DNA of 64,000 bases from contig NW_027478851.1 in assembly GCF_051014685.1 (NCBI RefSeq), positions 124,001-188,000 of the forward strand, in the 5' to 3' direction. This DNA comes from Ptiloglossa arizonensis. Its lineage: Eukaryota > Arthropoda > Insecta > Hymenoptera > Colletidae. Numbering within the stretch: the stretch's first letter is position 1; each line of letters starts with the position of its first letter. The notes below the pieces were generated by a model that made no database searches, was not told the origin of the DNA, and saw only the letters and a program-made list of their open reading frames with translations. This document shows positions 37,915 to 51,900 of this stretch, piece after piece. The translations under genes were made by a program, and so were the position numbers.

Positions 37915-39152
37915 ACCGTTGTAATCGGGCGAGTTTCTACTTTCAGATGCAATAGGAATTTTTGGGTTAGGTCAATCCGTTCGCGAGATATGGGAGTTTG
38001 AAGCCAAGAAATGGTTGAGAAGGCAAAAAATTTTTCGCAATTCTGCTGCTCCAAACGCTTAACCAGAATGGCCTAGGGAAAAAATACACACACCGTTGTA
38101 ATCGGGCGAGTTTCTACTTTCAGATGCAATAGGAATTTTTGGGTTAGGTCAATCCGTTCGCGAGATATGGGAGTTTGAAGCCAAGAAATGGTTGAGAAGG
38201 CAAAAAATTTTTCGCAATTCTGCTGCTCCAAACGCTTAACCAGAATGGCCTAGGGAAAAAATACAGATACCGTTATAATCGGGCGAGTTTCTACTTTCAG
38301 ATGCAACAGGAACTTTTGGGTTAGGTCAATCCGTTCGCGAGATATGGGAGTTTGAAACTAAGAAATGGTTGAGAAGACAACAAATCTTTCGCACTTCTGC
38401 TGCTCCAAACGCTTAACCAGAATGGCCTAGGGAAAAAATACACATACCGTTGTAATCGGGCGAGTTTCTACTTTCAGATGCAATAGAAATTTTTGGGTTA
38501 GGTCAATCCGTTCGCGAGATATGGGAGTTTGAAGCCAAGAAATGGTTGAGAATGCAAAAAATTTTTCGCAATTCTGCTGCTCCAAACGCTTAACCAGAAT
38601 GGCCTAGGGAAAAAATACACATACCGTTGTAATCGGGCGAGTTTGTACTTTTAGATGCAACAGGAATTTTTGGGTTAGGTCAATCCGTTCGCGAGATATG
38701 GGAGTTTGAAGCCAAGAAATGGTTGAGAAGGCAAAAAATTTTTCGCAATTCTGCTGCTCCAAACGCTTAACCAGAATGGCCTAGGGAAAAAATACACATA
38801 CCGTTGTAATCGGGCGAGTTTCTACTTTCAGATGCAATAGGAATTTTTGGGTTAGGTCAATCCGTTCGCGAGATATGGGAGTTTGAAGCCAAGAAATGGT
38901 TGAGAAGGCAAAAAATTTTTCGCAATTCTGCTGCTCCAAACGCTTAACCAGAATGGCCTAGGGAAAAAATACACATACCGTTCTAATCGGGCGAGTTTCT
39001 ACTTTCAGATGCAATCGGAATTTTTGGGTTAGGTCAATCCGTTCGCGAGATATGGGAGTTTGAAGGCAAGAAATGGTTGAGAATGCAAAAAATTTTTCGC
39101 AATTCTGCTGCTCCAAACGCTTAACCAGAATGGCCTAGGGAAAAAATACACA

Positions 39153-42100
39153 TACCGTTGTAATCGGGCGAGTTTCTACTTTTTGATGCAACAGGAATTT
39201 TTCGGTTAGGTCAATCCGTTCGCGAGATATGGGAGTTTGAAGCCAAGAAATGGTTGAGAAGACAACAAATCTTTCGCACTTCTGCTGCTCCAAACGCTTA
39301 ATCAGAATGGCCTAGGGAAAAAATACACATACCGTTGTAATCGGGCGGGTTTCGACTTTCAGATGCAATAGGAATTTTTGGGTTAGGTCAATCCGTTCGC
39401 GAGATATGGGAGTTTGAAGGCAAGAAATGGTTGAGAATGCAAAAAATTTTTCGCAATTCTGCTGCTCCAAACGCTTAACCAGAATGGCCTAGGGAAAAAA
39501 TACACATACCGCTGTAATCGGGCGAGGTTCTACTTTCAGATGCAATAGGAATTTTTGGGTTAGGTCAATCCGTTCGCGAGATATGGGAGTTTGAAGCCAA
39601 GAAATGGTTGAGAAGGCAAAAAATTTTTCGCAATTCTGCTGCTCCAAACGCTTAACCAGAATGGCCTAGGGAAAAAATACACATACCGTTGTAATCGGGC
39701 GAGTTTCTACTTTCAGATGCAATAGGAATTTTTGGGTTAGGTCAATCCGTTCGCGAGATATGGGTGTTTGAAGCCAAGAAATGGTTGAGAATGCAAAAAA
39801 TATTTTTCAATTCTGCTGCTCCAAACGCTTAACCAGAATGGCCTAGGGAAAAAATACACATACCGTTGTAATCGGGCGAGTCTCTACTTCCAGACGCTAC
39901 AGGAATTTTTGGGTTAGGTCAATCCGTTCGCGAGATATGGGAGTTTGAAGCCAAGAAATGGTTGAGAGGGCAAAAAATTTTTCGCAATTCTGCTGCTCCA
40001 AACGCTTAACCAGAATGGCCTAGGGAAAAAATACACATACCGCTGTAATCGGGCGAGGTTCTAATTTCAGATGCAATAGGAATTTTTGGGTTAGGTCAAT
40101 CCGTTCGCGAGATATGGGAGTTTGAAGCCAAGAAATGTTTGAGAAGGCAAAAAATTTTTCGCAATGCTGCTGCTCCAAACGCTTAACCAGAATGGCCTAA
40201 GGAAAAAATACACATACCGTTGTAATCGGGCGAGTTTCTACTTTCAGATGCAATAGGAATTTTTGGGTTAGGTCAATCCGTTCGCGAGATATGGGAGTTT
40301 GAAGCCAAGAAATGGTTGAGAAGGCAAAAAATTTTTCGCAATTCTGCTGCTCCAAACGCTTAACCAGAATGGCCTAGGGAAAAAATACACACACCGTTGT
40401 AATCGGGCGAGTTTCTACTTTCAGATGCAATAGGAATTTTTGGGTTAGGTCAATGCGTTCGCGAGATATGGGAGTTTGAAGCCACGAAATGGTTGAGAGG
40501 GCAAAAAATTTTTCGCAATTCTGCTGCTCCAAACGCTTAACCAGAATGGCCTAGGGAAAAAATACACATACCGTTATAATCGGGCGAGTTTCTACTTTCA
40601 GATGCAACAGGAATTTTTGGGTTAGGTCAATCCGTTCGCGAGATATGGGAGTTTGAAACTAAGAAATGGTTGAGAAGACAACAAATCTTTCGCACTTCTG
40701 CTGCTCCAAACGCTTAACCAGAATGGCCTAGGGGAAAAATACACATACCGTTGTAATCGGGCGAGTTTCTACTTTCAGATGCAATCGGAATTTTTGGGTT
40801 AGGTCAATCCGTTCGCGAGATATGGGAGTTTGAAGCCAAGAAATGGTTGAGAAGGCAAAAAATTTTTCGCAATTCTGCTGCTCCAAACGCTTAACCAGAA
40901 TGGCCTAGGGAAAAAATACACATACCGTTGTAATCGGGCGAGTTTCTACTTTCAGATGCAATAGGAATTTTTGGGTTAGGTCAATCCGTTCGCGAGATAT
41001 GGGAGTTTGAAGCCAAGAAATGGTTGAGAATGCAAAAAATTTTTCGCAATTCTGCTGCTCCAAACGCTTAACCAGAATGGCCTAGGGAAAAAATACACAT
41101 ACCGTTGTAATCGGGCGAGTTTCTACTTTCAGATGCAACAGGAATTTTTGGGTTAGGTCAATCCGTTCGCGAGATATGGGAGTTTGAATCCAAGAAATGG
41201 TTGAGAAGGCAAAAAATTTTTCGCATTTCTGCTGCTCCAAACGCTTAACCAGAATGGCCTAGGGAAAAAAAAACATACCGTTGTAATCGGGCGAGTTTCT
41301 ACTGTCAGATGCAACAGGAATTTTTGGGTTGGGTCAATCCGTTCGCGAGATATGGGAGTTTGAAGCCAAGAAATGGTTGAGAAGGCAAAAAATTTTTCGC
41401 ATTTCTGCTGCTCCAAACGCTTAACCAGAATGGCCTAGGGAAAAAATACACATACCGTTGTAATCGGGCGAGTTTCTACTTTCAGATGCAATAGGAATTT
41501 TTGGGTTAGGTCAATCCGTTCGCGAGATAAGGGAGTTTGAAGCCAAGAAATGGTTGAGAAGGCAAAAAATTTTTCGCAATTCTGCTGCTCCAAACGCTTA
41601 AACAGAATGGCCTAGGGAAAAAATACAGATACCGTTATAATCGGGCGAGTTTCTACTTTCAGATGCAACAGGAATTTTTGGGTTAGGTCAATCCGTTCGC
41701 GAGATATGGGAGTTTGAAGCTAAGAAATGGTTGAGAAGACAACAAATCTTTCGCACTTCTGCTGCTCCAAACGCTTAACCAGAATGGCCTAGGGAAAAAA
41801 TACACATACCGTTGTAATCGGGCGAGTTTCTACTTTCAGATGCAATAGGAATTTTTGGGTTAGGTCAATCCGTTCGCGAGATATGGGAGTTTGTAGCCAA
41901 GAAATGGTTGAGAAGGAAAAAAATTTTTCGCAATTCTGCTGCTCCAAACGCTTAACCAGAATGGCCTAGGGAAAAAATACACATACCGTTGTAATCGGGC
42001 GAGTCTCTACTTCCAGGCGCTACAGGAATTTTTGGGTTAGGTCAATCCGTTCGCGAGATATGGGAGTTTGAAGCCAAGAAATGGTTGAGAAGGCAAAAAA

Positions 42101-42806
42101 TTTTTCGCAATTCTGCTGCTCCAAACGCTTAACCAGAATGGCCTAGGGAAAAAATACACATACCGTTGTAATCGGGCGAGTTTCTACTTTCAGATGCAAT
42201 AGGAATTTTTGGGTTAGGTCAATCCGTTCGCGAGATATGGGAGTTTGAAACTAAGAAATGGTTGAGAAGACAACAAATCTTTCGCACTTCTGCTGCTCCA
42301 AACGCTTAATCAGAATGGCCTAGGGAAAAAATACACATACCGTTGTAATCGGGCGAGTTTCTACTTTCAGATGCAATAGGAATTTTTGGGTTAGGTCAAT
42401 CCGTTCGCGAGATATGGGAGTTTGAAGCCAAGAAATGGTTGAGAAGGCAAAAAATTTTTCGCAATTCTGCTGCTCCAAACGCTTAACCAGAATGGCCTAG
42501 GGAAAAAATACACATACCGTTGTAATCGGGCGAGTCTCTACTTCCAGGCGCTACAGGAATTTTTGGGTTAGGTCAATCCGTTCGCGAGATATGGGAGTTT
42601 GAAGCCAAGAAATGGTTGAGAAGGCAAAAAATTTTTCGCAATTCTGCTGCTCCAAACGCTTAACCAGAATGGCCTAGGGAAAAAATACACATACCGTTGT
42701 AATCGGGCGAGTTTCGACTTTCAGATGCAATAGGAATTTTTGGGTTAGGTCAATCCGTTCGCGAGATATGGGAGTTTGAAGACAAGAAATGGTTGAGAAG
42801 GCAACA
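39153..42806 (+). repeat. Unstructured family B stretch with mixed monomer variants
   Basis: About 20 B monomers with no long duplication that I could follow. Variants include GACAACAAATCTTTCGCAC units (39,26x, 40,67x, 41,73x, 42,27x), TCTCTACTTCCAG units (39,88x, 42,00x, 42,53x), an AATATTTTTCAATTC unit (39,80x) and a unit with AATACACAT replaced by a short A run (about 41,264-41,275). No gene or foreign insertion is present. Confidence 0.8.
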
Positions 42807-43664
42807 AATTTTTCGCAATTCTGCTGCTCCAAACGCTTAACCAGAATGGCCTAGGGAAAAAATACACATACCGTTGTAATCGGGCGAGTTTCTACTTTCA
42901 GATGCAACAGGAATTTTTGGGTTAGGTCAATCCGTTCGCGAGATATGGGAGTTTGAAATTAAGAAATGGTTGAGAAGACAACAAATCTTTCGCACTTCTG
43001 CTGCTCCAAACGCTTAACCAGAATGGCCTAGGGAAAAAATACACATACCGTTGTAATCGGGCGAGATTCTACTTTCAGATGCAATAGGAATTTTTGGGTT
43101 AGGTCAATCCGTTGGCGAGATATGGGAGTTTGAAGCCAAGAAATGGTTGAGAAGGCAAAAAATTTTTCGCAATTCTGCTGCTCCAAACGCTTAACCAGAA
43201 TGGCCTAGGGAAAAATTACACATACCGTTGTAATCGGGCGAGTCTCTACTTCCAGGCGCTACAGGAATTTTTGGGTTAGGTCAATCCGTTCGCGAGATAT
43301 GGGAGTTTGAAGCCAAGAAATGGTTGAGAAGGCAAAAAATTTTTCGCAATTCTGCTGCTCCAAACGCTTAACCAGAATGGCCTAGGGAAAAAATACACAT
43401 ACCGTTGTAATCGGGCGAGTTTCGACTTTCAGATGCAATAGGAATTTTTGGGTTAGGTCAATCCGTTCGCGAGATATGGGAGTTTGAAGCCAAGAAACGG
43501 TTGAGAATGCAAAAAATTTTTCGCAATTCTGCTGCTCCAAACGCTTAACCAGAATGGCCTAGGGAAAAAATACACATACCGTTGTAATCGGGCGAGTTTC
43601 TACTTTCAGATGCAACAGGAATTTTTGGGTTAGGTCAATCCGTTCGCGAGATATGGGAGTTTGA
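42807..43664 (+). repeat. Family B 6-mer tandem duplication, left copy
   Basis: This block repeats at 43,869-44,726 with an offset of 1,062 bp (exactly 6 monomers). Shared markers are GAAATTAAGAAATGG with GACAACAAATCTTTCGCAC, GCGAGATTCTAC, CCGTTGGCGAG (GTTGGCG at 43,111 and 44,173), GGGAAAAATTACAC, TCTCTACTTCCAGGCGCTAC, TTTCGACTTTC and GAAACGGTTGAGAATGC. Confidence 0.85.
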
Positions 43665-43868
43665 AGCCAAGAAACGGTTGAGAATGCAAAAAATTTTTCG
43701 CAATTCTGCTGCTCCAAACGCTTAACCAGAATGGCCTAGGGAAAAATTACACATACCGTTGTAATCGGGCGAGTCTCTACTTCCAGGCGCTACAGGAATT
43801 TTTGGGTTAGGTCAATCCGTTCGCGAGATATGGGAGTTTGAAGCCAAGAAATGGTTGAGAAGGCAAAA

Positions 43869-44726
43869 AATTTTTCGCAATTCTGCTGCTCCAAACGCTT
43901 AACCAGAATGGCCTAGGGAAAAAATACACATACCGTTGTAATCGGGCGAGTTTCTACTTTCAGATGCAACAGGAATTTTTGGGTTAGGTCAATCCGTTCG
44001 CGAGATATGGGAGTTTGAAATTAAGAAATGGTTGAGAAGACAACAAATCTTTCGCACTTCTGCTGCTCCAAACGCTTAACCAGAATGGCCTAGGGAAAAA
44101 ATACACATACCGTTGTAATCGGGCGAGATTCTACTTTCAGATGCAATAGGAATTTTTGGGTTAGGTCAATCCGTTGGCGAGATATGGGAGTTTGAAGCCA
44201 AGAAATGGTTGAGAAGGCAAAAAATTTTTCGCAATTCTGCTGCTCCAAACGCTTAACCAGAATGGCCTAGGGAAAAATTACACATACCGTTGTAATCGGG
44301 CGAGTCTCTACTTCCAGGCGCTACAGGAATTTTTGGGTTAGGTCAATCCGTTCGCGAGATATGGGAGTTTGAAGCCAAGAAATGGTTGAGAAGGCAAAAA
44401 ATTTTTCGCAATTCTGCTGCTCCAAACGCTTAACCAGAATGGCCTAGGGAAAAAATACACATACCGTTGTAATCGGGCGAGTTTCGACTTTCAGATGCAA
44501 TAGGAATTTTTGGGTTAGGTCAATCCGTTCGCGAGATATGGGAGTTTGAAGCCAAGAAACGGTTGAGAATGCAAAAAATTTTTCGCAATTCTGCTGCTCC
44601 AAACGCTTAACCAGAATGGCCTAGGGAAAAAATACACATACCGTTGTAATCGGGCGAGTTTCTACTTTCAGATGCAACAGGAATTTTTGGGTTAGGTCAA
44701 TCCGTTCGCGAGATATGGGAGTTTGA
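43869..44726 (+). repeat. Family B 6-mer tandem duplication, right copy
   Basis: Right copy of the 42,807 block. The match ends where this copy reads GAATCCAAGAAATGG with GAGGAGGC and the left copy reads GAAGCCAAGAAACGG. The next large duplication starts at that point. Confidence 0.85.
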
Positions 44727-44728
44727 AT

Positions 44729-47700
44729 CCAAGAAATGGTTGAGGAGGCAAAAAATTTTTCGCAATTCTGCTGCTCCAAACGCTTAAACAGAATGGCCTA
44801 GGGAAAAAATACAGATACCGTTATAATCGGTCGAGTTTCTACTTTCAGATGCAACAGGAATTTTTGGGTTAGGTCAATCCGTTCGCGACATAAGGGAGTT
44901 TGAAGCCATGAAATGGTTGAGAAGGCAAAAAATTTTTCGCAATTCTGCTGCTCCAAACGCTTAACCAGAATGGCCCAGGGAAAAAATACACATACCGTTG
45001 TAATCGGGCGAGTTTCTACTTTCAGATGCAATAGGAATTTTTGGGTTAGGTCAATCCGTTCGCGAGATATGGGAGTTTGAAGCCAAGAAATGGTTGAGAA
45101 GGCAAAAAATTCTTCGCAATTCTGCTGCTCCAAACGCTTAACCAGAATGGCCTAGGGAAAAAATACACATACCGCTGTAATCGGGCGAGGTTCTACTTTC
45201 AGATGCAATAGGAATTGTTGGGTTAGGTCAATCCGTTCGCGAGATATGGGAGTTTGAAGCCAAGAAATGGTTGAGAAGGCAAAAAATTTTTCGCAATTCT
45301 GCTGCTCCAAACGCTTAACCAGAATGGCCTAAGGAAAGAATACACATTCCGTTGTAATCGGGCGAGTTTCTACTTTCAGATGCAATAGGAATTTTTGGGT
45401 TAGGTCAATCCGTTCGCGAGATATGGGAGTTTGAAGCCAAGAAATGGTTGAGAAGGCAAAAAATTTTTCGCAATTCTGCTGCTCCAAACGCTTAACCAGA
45501 ATTGCCTAGGGAAAAAATACACATACCGTTGTAATCGGGCGAGTCTCTACTTCCAGACGCTACAGGAATTTTTGGGTTAGGTCAATCCGTTCGCGAGATA
45601 TGGGAGTTTGAAGCCAAGAAATGGTTGAGAAGGCAAAAAATTTTTCGCAATTCTGCTGCTCCAAACGCTTAACCAGAATGGCCTAGGGAAAAAATACACA
45701 TACCGTTGTAATCGGGCGAGTTTCTACTTTCAGATGCAATCGGAATTTTTGGGTTAGGTCAATCCGTTCGCGAGATATGGGAGTTTGAAGCCAAGAAATG
45801 GTTGAGAATGCAAAAAATATTTTTCAATTCTGCTGCTCCAAACGCTTAACCAGAATGGCCTAGGGAAAAAATACACATACCGTTGTAATCGGGCGAGTTT
45901 CTACTGTCAGATGCAACAGGAATTTTTGGGTTGGGTCAATCCGTTCGCGAGATATGGGAGTTTGAAGGCAAGAAATGGTTCAGAAGGCAAAAAATTTTTC
46001 GCATTTCTGCTGCTCCAAACGCTTAACCAGAATGGCCTAGGGAAAAAATACACATACCGTTGTAATCGGGTGAGTTTCTACTTTCAGATGCAATAGGAAT
46101 TTTTGGGTTAGGTCAATCCGTTCGCGAGATATGGGAGTTTGAAGCCAAGAAATGGTTGAGAAGGCAAAAAATTTTTCGCAATTCTGCAGCTCCAAACGCT
46201 TAACCAGAATGGACTAGGGAGAAAATACACATACCGTTGTAATCGGGCGAGTTTCTACTTTCAGATGCAATAGGAATTTTTGGGTTAGGTCAATCCGTTC
46301 GCGAGATAAGGGAGTTTGAAGCCAAGAAATGGTTGAGAAGGCAAAAAATTTTTCGCAATTCTGCTGCTCCAAACGCTTAAACAGAATGGCCTAGGGAAAA
46401 AATACAGATACCGTTATAATCGGGCGAGTTTCTACTTTCAGATGCAACAGGAATTTTTGGGTTAGGTCAATCCGTTCGCGAGATATGGGAGTTTGAAGCT
46501 AAGAAATGGTTGAGAAGACAACAAATCTTTCGCACTTCTGCTGCTCCAAACGCTTAACCAGAATGGCCTAGGGAAAAAATACACATACCGTTGTAATCGG
46601 GCGAGTTTCTACTGTCAGATGCAACAGGAATTTTTGGGTTAGGTCAATCCGTTCGCGAGATATGGGAGTTTGAAGCCAAGAAATGGTTGAGAAGGCAAAA
46701 AATTTTTCGCAATTCTGCTGCTCCAAACGCTTAAACAGAATGGCCTAGGGAAAAAATACAGATACCGTTATAATCGGGCGAGTTTCTACTTTCAGATGCA
46801 ACAGGAATTTTTGGGTTAGGTCAATCCGTTCGCGAGATATGGGAGTTTGAAGCTAAGAAATGGTTGAGAAGACAACAAATCTTTCGCACTTCTGCTGCTC
46901 CAAACGCTTAACCAGAATGGCCTAGGGAAAAAATACACATACCGTTGTAATCGGGCGAGTTTCTACTGTCAGATGCAACAGGAATTTTTGGGTTAGGTCA
47001 ATCCGTTCGCGAGATATGGGAGTTTGAAGCCAAGAAATGGTTGAGAAGGCAAAAAAATTTTCGCAATTCTGCTGCTCCAAACGCTTAACCAGAATGGCCT
47101 AGGGAAAAAATACACATACCGTTATAATCGGGCGAGTTTCTACTTTCAGATGCAACAGGAATTTTTGGGTTAGGTCAATCCGTTCGCGAGATATGGGAGT
47201 TTGAAACTAAGAAATGGTTGAGAAGACAACAAATCTTTCGCACTTCTGCTGCTCCAAACGCTTAACCAGAATGGCCTAGGGGAAAAATACACATACCGTT
47301 GTAATCGGGCGAGTTCCTACTTTCAGATGCAATAGGAATTTTTGGGTTAGGTCAATCCGTTCGCGAGATATGGGAGTTTGAAGCCAAGAAATGGTTGAGA
47401 AGGCAAAAAATTTTTCGCAATTCTGCTGCTCCAAACGCTTAACCAGAATGGCCTAGGGAAAAAATACACATACCGTTGTAATCGGGCGAGTTTCTACTTT
47501 CAGATGCAATAGGAATTTTTGGGTTAGGTCAATCCGTTCGCGAGATATGGGAGTTTGAAGCCAAGAAATGGTTGAGAATGCAAAAAATTTTTCGCAATTC
47601 TGCTGCTCCAAACGCTTAACCAGAATGGCCTAGGGAAAAAATACACATACCGTTGTAATCGGGTGAGTTTCTACTTTCAGATGCAATAGGAATTTTTGGG

Positions 47701-48028
47701 TTAGGTCAATCCGTTCGCGAGATATGGGAGTTTGAAGCCAAGAAATGGTTGAGAAGGCAAAAAATTTTTCGCAATTCTGCAGCTCCAAACGCTTAACCAG
47801 AATGGCCTAGGGAGAAAATACACATACCGTTGTAATCGGGCGAGTTTCTACTGTCAGATGCAACAGGAATTTTTGGGTTAGGTCAATCCGTTCGCGAGAT
47901 ATGGGAGTTTGAAGCCAAGAAATGGTTGAGAAGGCAAAAAATTTTTCGCAATTCTGCAGCTCCAAACGCTTAACCAGAATGGCCTAGGGAGAAAATACAC
48001 ATACCGTTGTAATCGGGCGAGTTTCTAC
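44729..48028 (+). repeat. 3.3-kb family B duplication, left copy (partner 48,976-52,275)
   Basis: About 18.6 monomers repeated at a constant offset of 4,247 bp (24 monomers minus 1). The order of rare variants is identical throughout: GAGGAGGC, GGCCCAGGG, GGAATTGTTGGG, CTAAGGAAAGAATAC, CAGAATTGCC, TCTCTACTTCCAGACGCTAC, AAATATTTTTCAATTC, GGTTGGGTC, GGTGAGTTTC, CTGCAGCTCC, GATAAGGG, GAGTTCCTAC. I noticed about six single-base differences (for example TTATAATCGG/TTACAATCGG, GACATAAG/GAGATAAG, GGACTAG/GGCCTAG), so identity is near 99.8% by eye. Confidence 0.9.
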
Positions 48029-48975
48029 TGTCAGATGCAACAGGAATTTTTGGGTTAGGTCAATCCGTTCGCGAGATATGGGAGTTTGAAGCCAAGAAAT
48101 GGTTGAGAAGGCAAAAAATTTTTCGCAATTCTGCTGCTCCAAACGCTTAACCAGAATGGCCTAGGGAAAAAATACACATACCGTTGTAATCGGGCGAGTT
48201 TCGACTTTCAGATGCAATAGGAATTTTTGGGTTAGGTCAATCCGTTCGCGAAATATGGGAGTTTGAAGCCCAGAAATGGTTGAGAAGGCAACAAATTTTT
48301 CGCAATTCTGCTGCTCCAAACGCTTAACCAGAATGGCCTAGGGAAAAAATACACATACCGTTGTAATCGGGCGAGTTTCTACTTTCAGATGCAATAGGAA
48401 TTTTTGGGTTAGGTCAATCCGTTCGCGAGATATGGGAGTTTGAAGCCAAGAAATGGTTGAGAATGCAAAAAATTTTTCGCAATTCTGCTGCTCCAAAAGC
48501 TTAACCAGAATGGCCTAGGGAAAAAATACACATACCGTTGTAATCGGGCGAGTTTCTACTTTCAGATGCAACAGGAATTTTTGGGTTAGGTCAATCCGTT
48601 CGCGAGATATGGGAGTTTGAATCCAAGAAATGGTTGAGAAGGCAAAAAATTTTTCGCATTTCTGCTGCTCCAAACGCTTAACCAGAATGGCCTAGGGAAA
48701 AAAAAACATACCGTTGTAATCGGGCGAGTTTCTACTTTCAGATGCAATAGGAATTTTTGGGTTAGGTCAATCCGTTCGCGAGATATGGGAGTTTGAAGCC
48801 AAGAAATGGTTGAGAAGGCAAAAAATTTTTCGCAATTCTACTGCTCCAAACGCTTAACCAGAATGGCCTAGGGAAAAAATACACATACCGTTGTAATCGG
48901 GCGAGTTTCTACTTTCAGATGCAATAGGAATTTTTGGGTTAGGTCAATCCGTTCGCGAGATATGGGAGTTTGAAG

Positions 48976-51900
48976 CCAAGAAATGGTTGAGGAGGCAAAA
49001 AATTTTTCGCAATTCTGCTGCTCCAAACGCTTAAACAGAATGGCCTAGGGAAAAAATACAGATACCGTTACAATCGGTCGAGTTTCTACTTTCAGATGCA
49101 ACAGGAATTTTTGGGTTAGGTCAATCCGTTCGCGAGATAAGGGAGTTTGAAGCCATGAAATGGTTGAGAAGGCAAAAAATTTTTCGCAATTCTGCTGCTC
49201 CAAACGCTTAACCAGAATGGCCCAGGGAAAAAATACACATACCGTTGTAATCGGGCGAGTTTCTACTTTCAGATGCAATAGGAATTTTTGGGTTAGGTCA
49301 ATCCGTTCGCGAGATATGGGAGTTTGAAGCCAAGAAATGGTTGAGAAGGCAAAAAATTCTTCGCAATTCTGCTGCTCCAAACGCTTAACCAGAATGGCCT
49401 AGGGAAAAAATACACATACCGCTGTAATCGGGCGAGGTTCTACTTTCAGATGCAATAGGAATTGTTGGGTTAGGTCAATCCGTTCGCGAGATATGGGAGT
49501 TTGAAGCCAAGAAATGGTTGAGAAGGCAAAAAATTTTTCGCAATTCTGCTGCTCCAAACGCTTAACCAGAATGGCCTAAGGAAAGAATACACATTCCGTT
49601 GTAATCGGGCGAGTTTCTACTTTCAGATGCAATAGGAATTTTTGGGTTAGGTCAATCCGTTCGCGAGATATGGGAGTTTGAAGCCAAGAAATGGTTGAGA
49701 AGGCAAAAAATTTTTCGCAATTCTGCTGCTCCAAACGCTTAACCAGAATTGCCTAGGGAAAAAATACACATACCGTTGTAATCGGGCGAGTCTCTACTTC
49801 CAGACGCTACAGGAATTTTTGGGTTAGGTCAATCCGTTCGCGAGATATGGGAGTTTGAAGCCAAGAAATGGTTGAGAAGGCAAAAAATTTTTCGCAATTC
49901 TGCTGCTCCAAACGCTTAACCAGAATGGCCTAGGGAAAAAATACACATACCGTTGTAATCGGGCGAGTTTCTACTTTCAGATGCAATCGGAATTTTTGGG
50001 TTAGGTCAATCCGTTCGCGAGATATGGGAGTTTGAAGCCAAGAAATGGTTGAGAATGCAAAAAATATTTTTCAATTCTGCTGCTCCAAACGCTTAACCAG
50101 AATGGCCTAGGGAAAAAATACACATACCGTTGTAATCGGGCGAGTTTCTACTGTCAGATGCAACAGGAATTTTTGGGTTGGGTCAATCCGTTCGCGAGAT
50201 ATGGGAGTTTGAAGGCAAGAAATGGTTCAGAAGGCAAAAAATTTTTCGCATTTCTGCTGCTCCAAACGCTTAACCAGAATGGCCTAGGGAAAAAATACAC
50301 ATACCGTTGTAATCGGGTGAGTTTCTACTTTCAGATGCAATAGGAATTTTTGGGTTAGGTCAATCCGTTCGCGAGATATGGGAGTTTGAAGCCAAGAAAT
50401 GGTTGAGAAGGCAAAAAATTTTTCGCAATTCTGCAGCTCCAAACGCTTAACCAGAATGGCCTAGGGAGAAAATACACATACCGTTGTAATCGGGCGAGTT
50501 TCTACTTTCAGATGCAATAGGAATTTTTGGGTTAGGTCAATCCGTTCGCGAGATAAGGGAGTTTGAAGCCAAGAAATGGTTGAGAAGGCAAAAAATTTTT
50601 CGCAATTCTGCTGCTCCAAACGCTTAAACAGAATGGCCTAGGGAAAAAATACAGATACCGTTATAATCGGGCGAGTTTCTACTTTCAGATGCAACAGGAA
50701 TTTTTGGGTTAGGTCAATCCGTTCGCGAGATATGGGAGTTTGAAGCTAAGAAATGGTTGAGAAGACAACAAATCTTTCGCACTTCTGCTGCTCCAAACGC
50801 TTAACCAGAATGGCCTAGGGAAAAAATACACATACCGTTGTAATCGGGCGAGTTTCTACTGTCAGATGCAACAGGAATTTTTGGGTTAGGTCAATCCGTT
50901 CGCGAGATATGGGAGTTTGAAGCCAAGAAATGGTTGAGAAGGCAAAAAATTTTTCGCAATTCTGCTGCTCCAAACGCTTAAACAGAATGGCCTAGGGAAA
51001 AAATACAGATACCGTTATAATCGGGCGAGTTTCTACTTTCAGATGCAACAGGAATTTTTGGGTTAGGTCAATCCGTTCGCGAGATATGGGAGTTTGAAGC
51101 TAAGAAATGGTTGAGAAGACAACAAATCTTTCGCACTTCTGCTGCTCCAAACGCTTAACCAGAATGGCCTAGGGAAAAAATACACATACCGTTGTAATCG
51201 GGCGAGTTTCTACTGTCAGATGCAACAGGAATTTTTGGGTTAGGTCAATCCGTTCGCGAGATATGGGAGTTTGAAGCCAAGAAATGGTTGAGAAGGCAAA
51301 AAATTTTTCGCAATTCTGCTGCTCCAAACGCTTAACCAGAATGGCCTAGGGAAAAAATACACATACCGTTATAATCGGGCGAGTTTCTACTTTCAGATGC
51401 AACAGGAATTTTTGGGTTAGGTCAATCCGTTCGCGAGATATGGGAGTTTGAAACTAAGAAATGGTTGAGAAGACAACAAATCTTTCGCACTTCTGCTGCT
51501 CCAAACGCTTAACCAGAATGGCCTAGGGGAAAAATACACATACCGTTGTAATCGGGCGAGTTCCTACTTTCAGATGCAATAGGAATTTTTGGGTTAGGTC
51601 AATCCGTTCGCGAGATATGGGAGTTTGAAGCCAAGAAATGGTTGAGAAGGCAAAAAATTTTTCGCAATTCTGCTGCTCCAAACGCTTAACCAGAATGGCC
51701 TAGGGAAAAAATACACATACCGTTGTAATCGGGCGAGTTTCTACTTTCAGATGCAATAGGAATTTTTGGGTTAGGTCAATCCGTTCGCGAGATATGGGAG
51801 TTTGAAGCCAAGAAATGGTTGAGAATGCAAAAAATTTTTCGCAATTCTGCTGCTCCAAACGCTTAACCAGAATGGCCTAGGGAAAAAATACACATACCGT

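Noticed and set aside
37754..38107. Chance that A and B are one family with sequencing error
   Set aside because: The differences are consistent over about 150 consecutive units and confined to fixed blocks, which random error cannot produce.
44798..49380. Two 111-codon antisense frames at 44,798-45,133 and 49,045-49,380
   Set aside because: They are the same stretch of the 4,247-bp-offset duplication. The peptide is simply two satellite monomers read through, with no independent support for coding.
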